Notes: generated by a model from the letters alone, not told the origin. A stretch of 64,000 nucleotides of DNA from Pseudomonas nicosulfuronedens (GCF_005877905.1 NZ_SWDV01000023.1:62001-126000); one strand, 5' to 3'; shown: positions 8,587 to 18,699, counted from the stretch's first letter. Program-made: numbers and translations.

Positions 8587-10071
8587 ATGAACAGCTCGAT
8601 CCAGCCAGGCGCCGCCCTGGACCGCGACGCGGAGCAACTCCGCGCGCTGGGCTACACCTCCAATTTCGAACGCAGCATGACCCTATGGCAGAACTTCGCC
8701 CTGGGCTTTACCTACCTCTCGCCGGTGGTCGGCGTATACACCCTGTTCGGCCTGTGCCTGGCCGCCGGCGGCCCGCCGATGTTCTGGTCCTACCTGCTGG
8801 TGGGCATCGGGCAGATGCTGGTGTGCCTGATCTTCTGCGAGGTCGTCTCGCAGTTCCCCATCTCCGGCGGTGTGTATCCCTGGGCGCGACGCCTGGTGGG
8901 CAAGCGCTGGGCCTGGATGGTCGGCTGGATCTACTCGGTGTCGCTGTGCGTGACCATCGCCGCCGTGGCTCTTGGCGCAGGGCCGTACATCGCCACGCTG
9001 CTCGGCTTCGAATCGACGCCGGTGACCAATACCCTGGTGGCCCTGGCGCTGACGGTGATCGCTACCCTACTCAACCTGTCCGGCACCAAGCTGCTGGCCC
9101 GCGTGGCAATGTTCGGCTTCATCTGCGAACTACTCGGCGCGCTGGTGATCGGCACCTACCTGCTGATCTTCGAACGTCATCAGCCGTTCTCGGTGCTGTT
9201 CAACACCTTCGACATCCGCATCGACGGTAGCTACTGGCCGGCCTTCCTCACCGCCTCGCTGGCGGGGATGTTCCTCTACTACGGCTTCGAGGCCTGCGGT
9301 GACGTCGCCGAGGAAACCCCGAACCCCAGCCGCCGTATTCCGAAGGCCATGCGCATGACCATCTGGATCGGCGGCGGCGCAGCCATCTTCGCCGCCCTGG
9401 CGCTGATCCTCGCGGTACCGGACATGGCCGCAGTGATCTCCGGCGCCGACAAGGACCCGATGACCACCATCCTCGACAACGCCTTCGGCGTGACCGGCGC
9501 GCGCCTGGTGATGGCGGTGATCATTGTCTCGTTCGTTTCCTGCGTGCTCAGCCTGCAGGCCGCCGCCAGCCGCCTGCTGTACTCCTACGCGCGCGACGAG
9601 ATGGTGATGGGCAGCGGCCTGCTCAAGCGCCTGTCGCCCAACACCCACGTACCGGTCGCCGCGCTGATCGCTTGCGGCGTGATCCCCAGCGTGATCGTCT
9701 GCGCCGGCTTCTACCTGCAGAACGCCATCGCCATGGTGGTGAGCTTCGCCGCCATCGGCATCTACCTGTCGTTCCAGATGATCGTCGGCGGTGCACTCTT
9801 CGCCCGCCTGCGCGGCTGGAAGCCGAGCGGCGCCTTCACGCTGGGCAACTGGGGCTGGCTCGTGAACATCCTGGCGCTGACCTACGGAGTTCTGGCGATC
9901 ATCAACATGTCCTGGCCGCGCACGCCGGATGCTCCCTGGTACCTGAACTACGGGATCATCCTGGTGGGTGGCATCGTGATCCTGCTGGGCCTGGCCTACA
10001 TGACCCTGTTCCGCCCCTACGACAAGGGCACCGCGCCCCACGGGGACGCGTGGAAGCTGCATCAGCAGTAA
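8587..10071 (+). CDS. APC-superfamily amino acid/amine permease
   Basis: The 494-residue protein has about twelve hydrophobic helices. It carries the APC signature SGGVYPWARRLVG after helix 2 and the EACGDVAEETPNPSRRIPKAM segment that marks the amino acid/choline transporter branch. It should import an amino acid or amine by proton or sodium symport across the inner membrane. The ATG at 8587 follows AGGACA; the upstream TTG at 8548 is unlikely. Its position after kauB suggests it supplies the substrate for that pathway (a polyamine, GABA or similar amine; inferred). Confidence 0.88.
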   Translation: MNSSIQPGAALDRDAEQLRALGYTSNFERSMTLWQNFALGFTYLSPVVGVYTLFGLCLAAGGPPMFWSYLLVGIGQMLVCLIFCEVVSQFPISGGVYPWARRLVGKRWAWMVGWIYSVSLCVTIAAVALGAGPYIATLLGFESTPVTNTLVALALTVIATLLNLSGTKLLARVAMFGFICELLGALVIGTYLLIFERHQPFSVLFNTFDIRIDGSYWPAFLTASLAGMFLYYGFEACGDVAEETPNPSRRIPKAMRMTIWIGGGAAIFAALALILAVPDMAAVISGADKDPMTTILDNAFGVTGARLVMAVIIVSFVSCVLSLQAAASRLLYSYARDEMVMGSGLLKRLSPNTHVPVAALIACGVIPSVIVCAGFYLQNAIAMVVSFAAIGIYLSFQMIVGGALFARLRGWKPSGAFTLGNWGWLVNILALTYGVLAIINMSWPRTPDAPWYLNYGIILVGGIVILLGLAYMTLFRPYDKGTAPHGDAWKLHQQ

Positions 10072-10082
10072 GTGTTGGAGTG

Positions 10083-10122
10083 AAATGCAAACGCCCGGCA
10101 AGGATGCCGGGCGTTTGCATTT
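10083..10122. terminator. Rho-independent terminator after the permease
   Basis: AAATGCAAACGCCCGGCA and its exact reverse complement flank AGGA, giving an 18-bp perfect stem with T and A tracts at both bases. It starts 11 bp after the permease stop codon. Confidence 0.9.
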
Positions 10123-10138
10123 CTGCAGAACGTTTTGT

Positions 10139-10215
10139 GTAGGAGCGAGCTTGCTCGCGAATGGATTCACCGGGAAATTCGGCGTTGGGCGGGTTCGCGA
10201 GCAAGCTCGCTCCTA
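10139..10215. repeat. REP doublet (REPIN), family A
   Basis: TAGGAGCGAGCTTGCTCGCGAA is followed after 31 bp by its reverse complement. This is the commonest repeat in the window, with other copies at 18497, 32099, 49394, 51669 and 54475. Here it separates the convergent permease and flavin-reductase genes. Confidence 0.9.
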
Positions 10216-10222
10216 GAAGGGT

Positions 10223-10894
10223 TCAGGCGAGCTCTTCGGTTTCAGGCCAGAGACGCTGACCTGCGCCGGGAGCCTCCATCCATTGCTTGAGCGAACGTGT
10301 CGGCAGGTCGAAATACTCCCGTGTACGCGCATAGCCATGCCCGCCCATGCGGCCGATGGCATCGAGGCCGAGCTGGTCGATGTAGAGCGTCGCAGGATCG
10401 ATCAGGTCGTCGCGCACATGGGCCATCAGCACTTCACCGAGGATGATCTCCCGCGACTGGCCGATGGACAGCGCCATCATCCGTCGGCACTCCAGCGCCA
10501 CCGGCGCCTCGCCGATGCGCGGGCAGCCGACGCGGGTGCCGGGGATGGCGGTGAGGCCGGCGGCGACCAGTTCGTCGAAGCCCGGCTCGAAGGGTACGGC
10601 GCAGACGTTCATGGCTTCCACCAGCGCATCGGAGACGATGTTCACGGTGAACTCCTGGTTCTGCCGGATGTTCAGCGTGGTGTCCTTCGGGCTCAGGTCG
10701 CTGTAGTTCTCCACGCCCAGGGCGAGGATCGGCGGGTCGGCCGAGAGGGCGTTGAAGAAGCTGAAGGGCGCCGCGTTGGCGCGCCCCTCGGCGTCGATGG
10801 TAGTGACCAGGGCGATGGGCCGGGGCACCACGCTGCCGATGAGGATCTTGTATTTTTCGCGGGCGGAGAGCTGCTGGAAGTCGAAGCTGAGCAT
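10223..10894 (-). CDS. Flavin reductase-like, FMN-binding split-barrel protein
   Basis: The 223-residue cytosolic protein has the flavin-reductase domain: QLSAREKYKILIGSVVPRPIALVTTID at the N terminus, then ANAAPFSFFNALSADPPILALGV and DTTLNIRQNQEFTVNIVS. Relatives reduce FMN with NAD(P)H for a partner oxygenase or act as isomerase-like flavoproteins. It is the last gene of the ABC/amidohydrolase operon, beginning 11 bp after the amidohydrolase stop. The ATG at 10894 follows AAGGA. No two-component monooxygenase lies nearby, so its partner, if any, is elsewhere or its role is different. Confidence 0.85.
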   Translation of the reverse strand: MLSFDFQQLSAREKYKILIGSVVPRPIALVTTIDAEGRANAAPFSFFNALSADPPILALGVENYSDLSPKDTTLNIRQNQEFTVNIVSDALVEAMNVCAVPFEPGFDELVAAGLTAIPGTRVGCPRIGEAPVALECRRMMALSIGQSREIILGEVLMAHVRDDLIDPATLYIDQLGLDAIGRMGGHGYARTREYFDLPTRSLKQWMEAPGAGQRLWPETEELA

Positions 10895-10905
10895 GGGGTG
10901 ATCCT

Positions 10906-12405
10906 TCACGGGGCCTTTGGTGTGCGCGCGTCGAGCAGTGGTGCGCCGGCGCTGTACGAATCGGCAAAGGGAATCGCGGAACGGAACAGTGTGCGCCACG
11001 GTGGGTTGCCGAATGCACGCTCGGCGTGGTGCTGCATCTGTTTCTGGAACAGTGCGTCGGCACGGCGCTGCAGGTCGGCGTAATCGACGCCGATCACCTG
11101 GCCGTCCTGCATCACGCTGCGGCCGTCGATAAAGCTGGCGATACAGTCGTCGCCGCGGCCGGCGGTGAACAGGTTCTTCAGCGGGTCGAAGAACGGGCCC
11201 TGATGGAAGTCTCCGAGGCGGAACACCGTGATGTCCGCGCGGGCGCCGATGGCGAGGCGGCCAAGGTCATCGCGGCCCAGCGCCTGGGCGCCGCCGAGGG
11301 TGGCAGCGTTGTACAGATCGAGCATGCGCGTGTGTTCGGCATCGCCTTCCTTCACCCGCGCGATGTTCAGGCCCTGGCGCAGGTTGTCGAGCATGTCCGC
11401 CGGGAAGGTATCGGTGCCCATGGCAAGGTTGATGCCCCGCGCACGGTAGCCACCAAAGGAGTCCAGCGCATCCCCTTCGCGGGCGAACACCACGGGGCAA
11501 TGCACCAGGCTCGTGCCAGTGTCGGCGAGGCGCTGCAGCTCGTGCTCACCGCTGTGCAGGATGCCGTGGGGCAGCACGCTGCGCGGATTGAGCAGGCCGT
11601 AGCGGTCGAGCCACTGCAGCGAGGACGTGTCGTGCAGGCGACGCACCAGCTCCACTTCGTAGCGCGACTGACAGCAGTGCAGGCGCAGCGGCGCGTTCAG
11701 TTCACGCTGCACGGCGGCGGTGCGCTCCAGCAACGCGGGGGTGCAGGTCTCGATGCGATCCGGCAGCAGCGCGCCGTGCACCAGGCCGCCTTGCGTGCCA
11801 TCGAAGTCGCGGAAGAAGCGTTCGGCCTGCGTCAGCCCGGCAAGGCCGGCGGCTTCGTCCCAGTGCTGCGCGGCGCTGCCGTCAGCGCGGGCGTAGGTCA
11901 TCCCGCTCATGTAGCAGGGACCCAGATAGGTACGCAGGCCCAGCTCGCCGGACAGCTCGGCTACCCCGGCAATTTCGTCGTAGTGCTCGGCCCAGCGCCG
12001 GTAGTACATGGAGGTGATCGGCATGGCAGTGGTGATGCCGTTGCGGATCAGCTGGGTGAAGGCGTAGCGGTACTTGAACAGCTCCTCGTCCGGGCTGTAG
12101 CACTCGCCCGGGCCAGCGCGCAGATAGTCCTCGGACCAGACGCGGCCCATGTTCCATTCGGCGCCGTTATCCAGGGTGAGCACCGTGGAATCAAGATCGC
12201 CGAGGGCATCGAGGTCGATGAAACCTGGGCCGATCAGCGCGTGACCGTAATCGATCCATTGGCTGACGTTACCGGGAAAGCCACGTCCGACGAAGAGAAT
12301 TTCCCCTCCCTCGAACACCACTTCGCCGTGGCGCCAGAGCACGTGCTGCCTGCCGTCGAAGCCAACCACGAAACTGGCTTTCAGGCCAATGCGGGGCTTG
12401 CTCAC
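10906..12405 (-). CDS. Amidohydrolase-superfamily enzyme (deaminase/chlorohydrolase-like)
   Basis: The 499-residue protein carries the two-domain layout of the amidohydrolase superfamily. A small beta domain is split between the N and C termini (EGGEILFVGRG; GVDYADLQ) around a TIM barrel. The barrel has LRLHCCQS near residue 240, PHGILHSGEHE near 275 and AMGTDTFPADML near 320, the positions of the usual His and Asp ligands. The first metal motif, normally HxH, reads GPGFIDLDALGD here, so that His pair is missing; this resembles subtype III-like enzymes that keep one metal, or an altered active site. It starts at GTG 12405, overlapping the stop of the preceding deaminase gene (GTGA), so translation is coupled. 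Substrate unknown. Confidence 0.8.
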   Translation of the reverse strand: MSKPRIGLKASFVVGFDGRQHVLWRHGEVVFEGGEILFVGRGFPGNVSQWIDYGHALIGPGFIDLDALGDLDSTVLTLDNGAEWNMGRVWSEDYLRAGPGECYSPDEELFKYRYAFTQLIRNGITTAMPITSMYYRRWAEHYDEIAGVAELSGELGLRTYLGPCYMSGMTYARADGSAAQHWDEAAGLAGLTQAERFFRDFDGTQGGLVHGALLPDRIETCTPALLERTAAVQRELNAPLRLHCCQSRYEVELVRRLHDTSSLQWLDRYGLLNPRSVLPHGILHSGEHELQRLADTGTSLVHCPVVFAREGDALDSFGGYRARGINLAMGTDTFPADMLDNLRQGLNIARVKEGDAEHTRMLDLYNAATLGGAQALGRDDLGRLAIGARADITVFRLGDFHQGPFFDPLKNLFTAGRGDDCIASFIDGRSVMQDGQVIGVDYADLQRRADALFQKQMQHHAERAFGNPPWRTLFRSAIPFADSYSAGAPLLDARTPKAP

Positions 12406-13601
12406 AGACGCGACTCCACAAGACGGCCCTGCTCGGCGATCAGCTTGCCGGCCTTGAACACCTGGCGCTGGGCCGGGCGCGCGACCACGGCCTCGCCGAG
12501 GGTTTCGACCGGCAGCAGGAGAAAGTCCGCTGGCGCACCGGCCTCGATACGCGCCGGCTCCCGGCCCAGCGCGCGAGCGCCGTTAGCAGTGGCAGCGGCG
12601 AAGGCGGCGGCAAGGTCGTCGTCCTTGCACAGGTCGAAGCGGAAGGCCAGCAGCATGGCACGCTCGAGCATGTCGCCATTGCCCATGGGTGACCAGGCAT
12701 CGCGGATGCCGTCGCTGCCCAGGCAGAGGTTCACGCCGGCTTCGCGCAGGGCGAGGAACGGCGGCACCGGGGTATCGGCCGGGGCGGAGCTCATCAGGGA
12801 AATGCCCAGTTCGGAGAGTCGTTCGGCCAGCGGCTCGACCTGCTCCCAGGGCGCCATACCCAGGCAGTAGGCGTGGCTGATCATCACCTTGCCCTGCAGG
12901 CCGTGGCGCTCGGTGTAATCGGCGATGCGGGCGATCTGCCAGAGGCCCAGCTCACCCTTGTCGTGCAGGTGGATATCGACGCCACGGCCGAACTCCACGG
13001 CGAGGCCGAAGACGATATCCAGCTGGGCGATGGGATCGTCGTCGATGCCACAGGGGTCGAGGCCGCCGACGTTTTCCACGCCCAGCGCCATCGCCTCGCG
13101 CATCAGCTCGGCGGTGCCGGGGCGGCTGACCAGGCCGGTCTGCGGGAAGACCACGAACTGCATGTCGATCAGATCGGCGTAGCGCTCGCGCAGCGCCTGC
13201 ATCGCGACCACATGGCGCAGGCCCAGCTCGGGGTCGATGTCCACGTGGCAGCGGAAGGTCAACGAGCCACGGGCGATGCACTGCTCCAGCAACGCGCCGG
13301 CACGTTCGGCAATCGGAGCTTCGATCTCGCGCAGCACACGGCGCTCGTTGGCGATGTAATCCTTGAGCGTGGGACCGGCACTGTTGGGGCGCCAGGGTTG
13401 GCCCCACAGGGTCTTGTCCAGGTGGCAGTGACTCTCTACCAGCGGCGGCAGCAGGAGCTGGCCGGCACCGTCAATGTCGTCCGCTTCGATGGCAGCGCCA
13501 CTGGCCGGGCGGCGCTCGGCGATGCGGCCATTGTGGATCAGGAAATCTTCCGCCGCGCTGCCGAGCGGGCGGATGTTGCGCAGCCAGTAGCTGTCGGTCA
13601 T
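12402..13601 (-). CDS. Cytosine-deaminase-like amidohydrolase (CodA/AtzC branch)
   Basis: The 399-residue protein has PPLVESHCHLDKTLWG (HxH-type metal motif near residue 55), FRCHVDIDPELGLRH, VDIHLHDKGELGLWQ, KVMISHAYCLG and NLCLGSDGIRDAWSPMGNGDML. These are the His, His, Glu/His and Asp elements of the cytosine deaminase/isopropylammelide branch. It would hydrolytically remove an amine from a cyclic amidine or similar ring. The ATG at 13601 follows GAGGT. The open frame reaches upstream to 13907, but that part runs through a REP repeat. It lies between the solute-binding protein gene and the second amidohydrolase, suggesting sequential hydrolysis of an imported N-heterocycle (inference). Confidence 0.82.
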   Translation of the reverse strand: MTDSYWLRNIRPLGSAAEDFLIHNGRIAERRPASGAAIEADDIDGAGQLLLPPLVESHCHLDKTLWGQPWRPNSAGPTLKDYIANERRVLREIEAPIAERAGALLEQCIARGSLTFRCHVDIDPELGLRHVVAMQALRERYADLIDMQFVVFPQTGLVSRPGTAELMREAMALGVENVGGLDPCGIDDDPIAQLDIVFGLAVEFGRGVDIHLHDKGELGLWQIARIADYTERHGLQGKVMISHAYCLGMAPWEQVEPLAERLSELGISLMSSAPADTPVPPFLALREAGVNLCLGSDGIRDAWSPMGNGDMLERAMLLAFRFDLCKDDDLAAAFAAATANGARALGREPARIEAGAPADFLLLPVETLGEAVVARPAQRQVFKAGKLIAEQGRLVESRL

Positions 13602-13639
13602 GGGGACCTCGGAACAGAAAATTGGATCGGTGCTGCTTT

Positions 13640-13712
13640 GTAGGATGGGTGGAGCCTGCGATACCCATCGTTTGCCGGCCGCATGGGTATCGCTGCGATC
13701 CACCCATCCTAC
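13640..13712. repeat. REP-type doublet, family B (GTAGGATGGGTGGAGC)
   Basis: GTAGGATGGGTGGAGCCTGC with GATACCCATCG is mirrored by GATCCACCCATCCTAC. A second copy lies at 39911-39990. It sits between the binding-protein and deaminase genes, inside the operon. Confidence 0.85.
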
Positions 13713-13749
13713 GAAGAGCGAATAACGAGCATGAGCTTCGGGTGAAGAA

Positions 13750-14802
13750 TCAGCCCTTGAGCTTGGACCAGATGCGGTCCTGCAGCTCGCGGGACTTGTT
13801 GCTGCATTCCTTTTCCAGGCGCAGCCGCTGTGCGTACTCCTCGGGCATGTTGATGGCGTCCATGACCTTCCACTTGGCGTCGAGCAACTGGTCGGTCTGG
13901 ATGCCATTGGAATAGGCGATGGCGTTGGTCACCGCAGCGGCGTTCTCGGGCTTCATCATCCAGTTGATGAAGACCTTGGCGTTCTCCGGGTGCGGAGCGC
14001 TTTTCGGCACGGCGAAGTTGTCCTGGAAGGAGGCCACGCCTTCGCGCGGGTAGACATACTTGATGGTGCTCTTCTGCAGGGTGGCGCGAGCGGTGGAGCC
14101 GTTCCAGTTCTGCATCAGCACCACTTCGCCGGAGGCCATGCGGTCCACGGTGTTGTCCGAGCTGTACATCTTCAGGAAGGGCTTCTGCTTCTGCAGCAGT
14201 TCGAGAATCTTCTTGGCGTCCTGCGGGTTCTCGGTGCACTCGTCGACGTTCAGGTAATGCGCGGCGGCGTTGATCAGGCTGCTTGGGGTATCCAGCGCGG
14301 CGACCTGCCCCTGCAACTCGGGACGCGGCTCGAAGAACTCCTTCCAGGAATCGTCCAGCTTGCCACCCGGCACCCGTGCGCTGTCGTAGGAGAAGCCCGT
14401 GGTGCCCCACAGGTAGGGAGCCGAATACTTGCGCCCCGGATCGAAGGCCGGATCGCGGAAGGCCGGTTTGACGTACTGGAAGTTCGACAGCGTGGGCGTG
14501 TCGATTTCCCGCAGCAGGTCCTGCTTGATCAGCGTCTGCATGATCGAGTGCGACGGCACGATCACGTCGTACGCGGCGCCGCCGGCCTGCAGTTTTGCCA
14601 GCAGGGTTTCGTTGCTGTCGTAGCCATCCATGGTGACCTTGATGCCGGTCTCCTTCTCGAACTTGGCCAGCAGCTCCACCGGGTAGTAATCGGTCCAGTT
14701 GTAGAAGAACAACTGCTTGGGCTCCTCGGCCTGGGCGCTGCCGGCGGCCAGCAGGGCGAGGGACAAACCGGCAAGGCCGTGACGCAGGGCATTCAACTTC
14801 AT
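13750..14802 (-). CDS. Polyamine-type ABC transporter solute-binding protein (PotD/PotF-like)
   Basis: The 350-residue protein has a signal peptide (MKLNALRHGLAGLSLALLAAGSAQA) and the start of the mature PotD/PotF family fold, FFYNWTDYYPVELLAKFEKETGIKV. It also shows GAAYDVIVPS and WGTTGFSYD, which contact the ligand in relatives. It captures the substrate in the periplasm for the permeases and ATPase encoded upstream. I take ATG 14802 (M7 of the open frame), preceded by TGGAGAAAG. The cargo is unknown; polyamines are the family standard but the linked amidohydrolases suggest a cyclic or amidine-type compound. Confidence 0.88.
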   Translation of the reverse strand: MKLNALRHGLAGLSLALLAAGSAQAEEPKQLFFYNWTDYYPVELLAKFEKETGIKVTMDGYDSNETLLAKLQAGGAAYDVIVPSHSIMQTLIKQDLLREIDTPTLSNFQYVKPAFRDPAFDPGRKYSAPYLWGTTGFSYDSARVPGGKLDDSWKEFFEPRPELQGQVAALDTPSSLINAAAHYLNVDECTENPQDAKKILELLQKQKPFLKMYSSDNTVDRMASGEVVLMQNWNGSTARATLQKSTIKYVYPREGVASFQDNFAVPKSAPHPENAKVFINWMMKPENAAAVTNAIAYSNGIQTDQLLDAKWKVMDAINMPEEYAQRLRLEKECSNKSRELQDRIWSKLKG

Positions 14803-14875
14803 GGCTTTCTCCAGAGACAAAAAGTCCGAAACAAAGGGTCCAAAAGCGAAAGATCCAAAGGCGAAAACTGGGCAG

Positions 14876-15667
14876 TCAGGCGTCCGGTTTGCCGCGCTGG
14901 CCGAGCCAGTACGACAGCACCACGAGGACGATGGAAATCACCAGCATGAGCGTCGAGATGGCGTTGATCTCGGGCGTTACCCCGGCCTTGATGGCCGAGA
15001 AGATGTAGACCGGCAGCGTCGTCGAGCCGGGGCCTGCAACGAAGAAGGTCATGATGAAATCGTCGAGGCTGACCACGAACGCCAGCACTGCGCCGGAAAG
15101 CACCGCCGGCCACAGCAGCGGCAGGGTCACGCGGCGGAACACCTGGTAAGGGCTGGCGTACAAATCGCCGGCGGCTTCCAGCAGGCTCTTGTCCAGATCG
15201 TTCAGTCGCGCACGGATCGGCAGGTAGGCGAACGGAATGCAGAAGCCGACGTGGGCGACGATCACCGTCAGCAAGCCGAGCTTGATGCCCAGCGACATGA
15301 ACAGCAGCAGCGTGGCCACAGCGATGACGATCTCCGGCAGGATCAGCGGCAGGTTGATGCCGCCCTCCACCAGCCGCCGTCCGTAGAACGGCCGCGAGGT
15401 CGCCAGTGCCGCCGCCAGGGCGATCGCCGTGGACAGCACGGTGGCGAAGCCGGCGACCACCAGCGAGTTGAAGGCTGCTGCCTGGATCGACGGGTTGGCG
15501 ACGATCTTGCCGTACCAGGCAAAGGAGAATTCGGTCCACACCGTGGCCGAACGGTTGGCGTTGAAGCTGTAGGCGATCAACACGAAGATCGGCAGGTACA
15601 GGTACGCCAGCACCAGCAGGCTGGTCTCGCGGGTGCCGGGGAGTTTCTTCAGGTGCTGGGCGATCAT
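14876..15667 (-). CDS. ABC transporter permease (PotC/PotI-like)
   Basis: The 263-residue inner-membrane protein has about six helices. Its EAA loop reads EAAGDLYASPYQVFRRVTLPLLWPAVLSG (about residues 165-195), which docks onto the ATPase. It is the second permease of the polyamine-type importer. Its ATG overlaps the stop of the first permease gene (ATGA at 15664-15667), so the two are translationally coupled and probably made in equal amounts. Confidence 0.9.
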   Translation of the reverse strand: MIAQHLKKLPGTRETSLLVLAYLYLPIFVLIAYSFNANRSATVWTEFSFAWYGKIVANPSIQAAAFNSLVVAGFATVLSTAIALAAALATSRPFYGRRLVEGGINLPLILPEIVIAVATLLLFMSLGIKLGLLTVIVAHVGFCIPFAYLPIRARLNDLDKSLLEAAGDLYASPYQVFRRVTLPLLWPAVLSGAVLAFVVSLDDFIMTFFVAGPGSTTLPVYIFSAIKAGVTPEINAISTLMLVISIVLVVLSYWLGQRGKPDA

Positions 15668-16575
15668 GCGTTGGCTCCTCCCAGATGGACGGCCTTGGCG
15701 GCGCGGCGGCTATACAGGGCGAACGCGATCAGCGCGAGCAGCATGATCGCCAGCAGCAGGAACGACAGCGAGCCGCCCAGCGGCCAGTTACGCGCAGTGC
15801 CGAACTGTTGCTGGATCAGGTTGCCGATCATCAGGGTCTTGCCGCCGCCGAGGATGGCGGGGGTAATGAAGGCGCCCAGGCTCGGCACGAACACCAGCAG
15901 GGAGCCGGCGATCACGCCAGGCATGGACAGCGGCAGGATCACCCGACGCAACGCCTTCCAGCGGTTGGCGCCGAGGTCGTAGGCGGCCTCGACCAGGCGC
16001 CAGTCAAGCTTCTCCAGGGTCGAGTAGATCGGCAGGATCATGAACGGCAGGAAGCTGTAGACCAGGCCGACGCAGACCGCGAAGTCGTTGTAGAGCAAGG
16101 TGATGCCGCCGGCCTGGGGGAACAGCGCATTGACCGTCTGGGCGATCCAGCCGTGCTCGCGCAGGATGATCAGCCAGGCGTAGTTGCGGATCAGCAGGTT
16201 GGTCCAGAACGGGATGGTGATCAGCAGCACCATGAGGTTGCGCGAGCGCTCGCTCAGGCTGGTCATCCACAGTGCCACCGGGAAGCCGAAGAGGAAGCAC
16301 AGCAGCGTGGTGCCGCCGGCCTGGAACAGCGAGCGCAGCAGCGCCTGGGCGTAGACCCAGTTGAGCTCCAGGTTGCCGTCGAAGTCTTCCTGGAAGAACA
16401 GCTGCACGTAGCTCTGGATCTGCCAGTCGGCGTGCCAGTCGACACCGCCATAGAGGTTGCGCGGCAGCAGACTGATGTAACCCATGATCGCCAGCGGGAT
16501 GGCGATCAGCCCGAGCAGCGTCAGCGCTACCGGGCTGAGCAGCAACAGGCGTCGGGTAGTGGGCGACTCCTTCAT
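15664..16575 (-). CDS. ABC transporter permease (PotB/PotH-like)
   Basis: The 303-residue membrane protein has an N-terminal anchor helix, a periplasmic loop and a core of five helices. Its EAA loop is EAAYDLGANRWKALRRVILPLSMPGVIAG (about residues 200-228). It pairs with the downstream permease as the transmembrane channel. It starts two bases after the ATPase gene's stop codon region, within one tight operon. Confidence 0.9.
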   Translation of the reverse strand: MKESPTTRRLLLLSPVALTLLGLIAIPLAIMGYISLLPRNLYGGVDWHADWQIQSYVQLFFQEDFDGNLELNWVYAQALLRSLFQAGGTTLLCFLFGFPVALWMTSLSERSRNLMVLLITIPFWTNLLIRNYAWLIILREHGWIAQTVNALFPQAGGITLLYNDFAVCVGLVYSFLPFMILPIYSTLEKLDWRLVEAAYDLGANRWKALRRVILPLSMPGVIAGSLLVFVPSLGAFITPAILGGGKTLMIGNLIQQQFGTARNWPLGGSLSFLLLAIMLLALIAFALYSRRAAKAVHLGGANA

Positions 16576-16577
16576 GC

Positions 16578-17648
<1,071 letters not shown>

Positions 17649-17788
17649 TTTGGTGCATTCCTCTTGTTTTTGTATGCAATATTTGAATGCAATCTAGAAA
17701 TAGCTGATGTATTTTTCTTCTGCAACTGGTTTTGCACGGACGGTTTTGCGGCATCCTTTGACGGGTCAAGCAAGAGGCGGAGTCGGCC
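17649..17788. promoter_or_regulatory. Divergent promoter region with repeated GAATGCA boxes
   Basis: This 140-bp AT-rich spacer contains ATGCAAT at 17674-17680 and again at 17687-17693 (13 bp apart), plus the inverted form GTGCATTC at 17653-17660. Three similar half-sites in 45 bp directly in front of the ABC operon are good candidates for the operator of the divergent GntR regulator. This is inference from position and repetition. Confidence 0.45.
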
Positions 17789-18475
17789 ATGACGGAGAAA
17801 CACCCCGAGTCCACGGTGGAACGCGTCTACCAAGGGGTTTACGAGGCAATCAGCAAGCGCACCCTGCGCCCCGGCATGAAGCTGGGCGAGGCGGCGTTGG
17901 CGGAATTGTTCAAGGTCAGCCGCACTTCGGTGCGCGCGGCGCTGAAACATCTGGAAGCGGACGGGCTGGTTTCCAGCGCGCTCAACAAGGGTGCATGGGT
18001 GTCACTGCCCAGCGACGAGGAGATCCGCTCGCTGTTCGAAACCCGGCGGCTGATCGAGATCGGCATCGTCAGCGAACTCTGCCGCCGCGCGGACAGCGCG
18101 ATCATCCAGGACCTGCGCGACCACGTAGCGCTGGAAGAGGCAACCCACGACCAGGACCACGCACGGTTCGTCCATCTGCTGGGCGAGTTCCACCTGAAGC
18201 TGGCGGCGGCGCTGAACAACCCGGTGCTGCTGGACTTCTTCCGCAAGTTGATCGAGCGCGCCTCGCTCTACGCCACCACCCTGGACGACGACCAGCACGA
18301 AACCTGCCGCGGCAACGAGCACCAACGGCTGATCGAGTACATCGAGTCGGGTAACCAGGCGGCGGCCATCGAACTGACCTGCATGCACCTGAATGCGATC
18401 GAACAGGCCATTCTCAAGGCGGCGGGGAACCTGAAGGCGGATTACCATCCGCTCAAGCATCTGATTGGTGGCTGA
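17789..18475 (+). CDS. GntR-family transcriptional regulator (FCD subfamily)
   Basis: The 228-residue protein has an N-terminal winged helix (VYQGVYEAISKRTLRPGMKLGE, LAELFKVSRTSVRAALKHLEADGLV) and an FCD domain. Likely metal or ligand-contact residues lie in FVHLLGEFHLKL (about 126-137), NEHQRLIEYI and CMHLNAIEQ. It is transcribed away from the ABC/amidohydrolase operon and most likely represses it until the substrate or a breakdown product binds. ATG 17789 has AGGCGGAG upstream. Confidence 0.88.
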   Translation: MTEKHPESTVERVYQGVYEAISKRTLRPGMKLGEAALAELFKVSRTSVRAALKHLEADGLVSSALNKGAWVSLPSDEEIRSLFETRRLIEIGIVSELCRRADSAIIQDLRDHVALEEATHDQDHARFVHLLGEFHLKLAAALNNPVLLDFFRKLIERASLYATTLDDDQHETCRGNEHQRLIEYIESGNQAAAIELTCMHLNAIEQAILKAAGNLKADYHPLKHLIGG

Positions 18476-18496
18476 CGCCGCGCTGGCAGGGTTTGG

Positions 18497-18654
18497 TAGG
18501 AGCGAGCTTGCTCGCGAACAAAAGCTCCCGGCTGACGCCGAAGCCCGCCACCGCACCGGGCCCCCCTCTCCCTTCAGAGAGAAGGACTGTACGGCGCGAG
18601 CGTTGAAAACGGGAGTTAGCCGAGAGCGCTGGTTCGCGAGCAAGCTCGCTCCTA
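18497..18654. repeat. REP family A doublet with an inserted family-C fragment
   Basis: TAGGAGCGAGCTTGCTCGCGAA (18497-18518) and its reverse complement (18633-18654) are unusually far apart. The interior contains CCCCTCTCCCTTCAGAGAGAAGG (about 18563-18585), a degraded copy of the CCCTCTCC...GGGAGAGGG repeat seen near 52648. One repeat therefore seems to have entered the spacer of another. Confidence 0.8.
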
Positions 18655-18666
18655 CGAAGAGCCAGA

Positions 18667-18696
18667 CAAAACGCCCGGCATCTGCCGGGCGTTTTG
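18667..18696. terminator. Terminator hairpin downstream of yjiA
   Basis: CAAAACGCCCGGCA and TGCCGGGCGTTTTG form a 14-bp perfect stem around TC. It lies just past the yjiA stop codon (minus strand) and can also end transcripts arriving from the GntR gene. Confidence 0.8.
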
Positions 18697-18699
18697 CAT

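Noticed and set aside
13602-13907. A longer deaminase protein using the upstream part of the open frame.
   Set aside because: The extension covers a REP repeat and the binding-protein gene end; ATG 13601 has a GAGGT site and starts at the expected family position.
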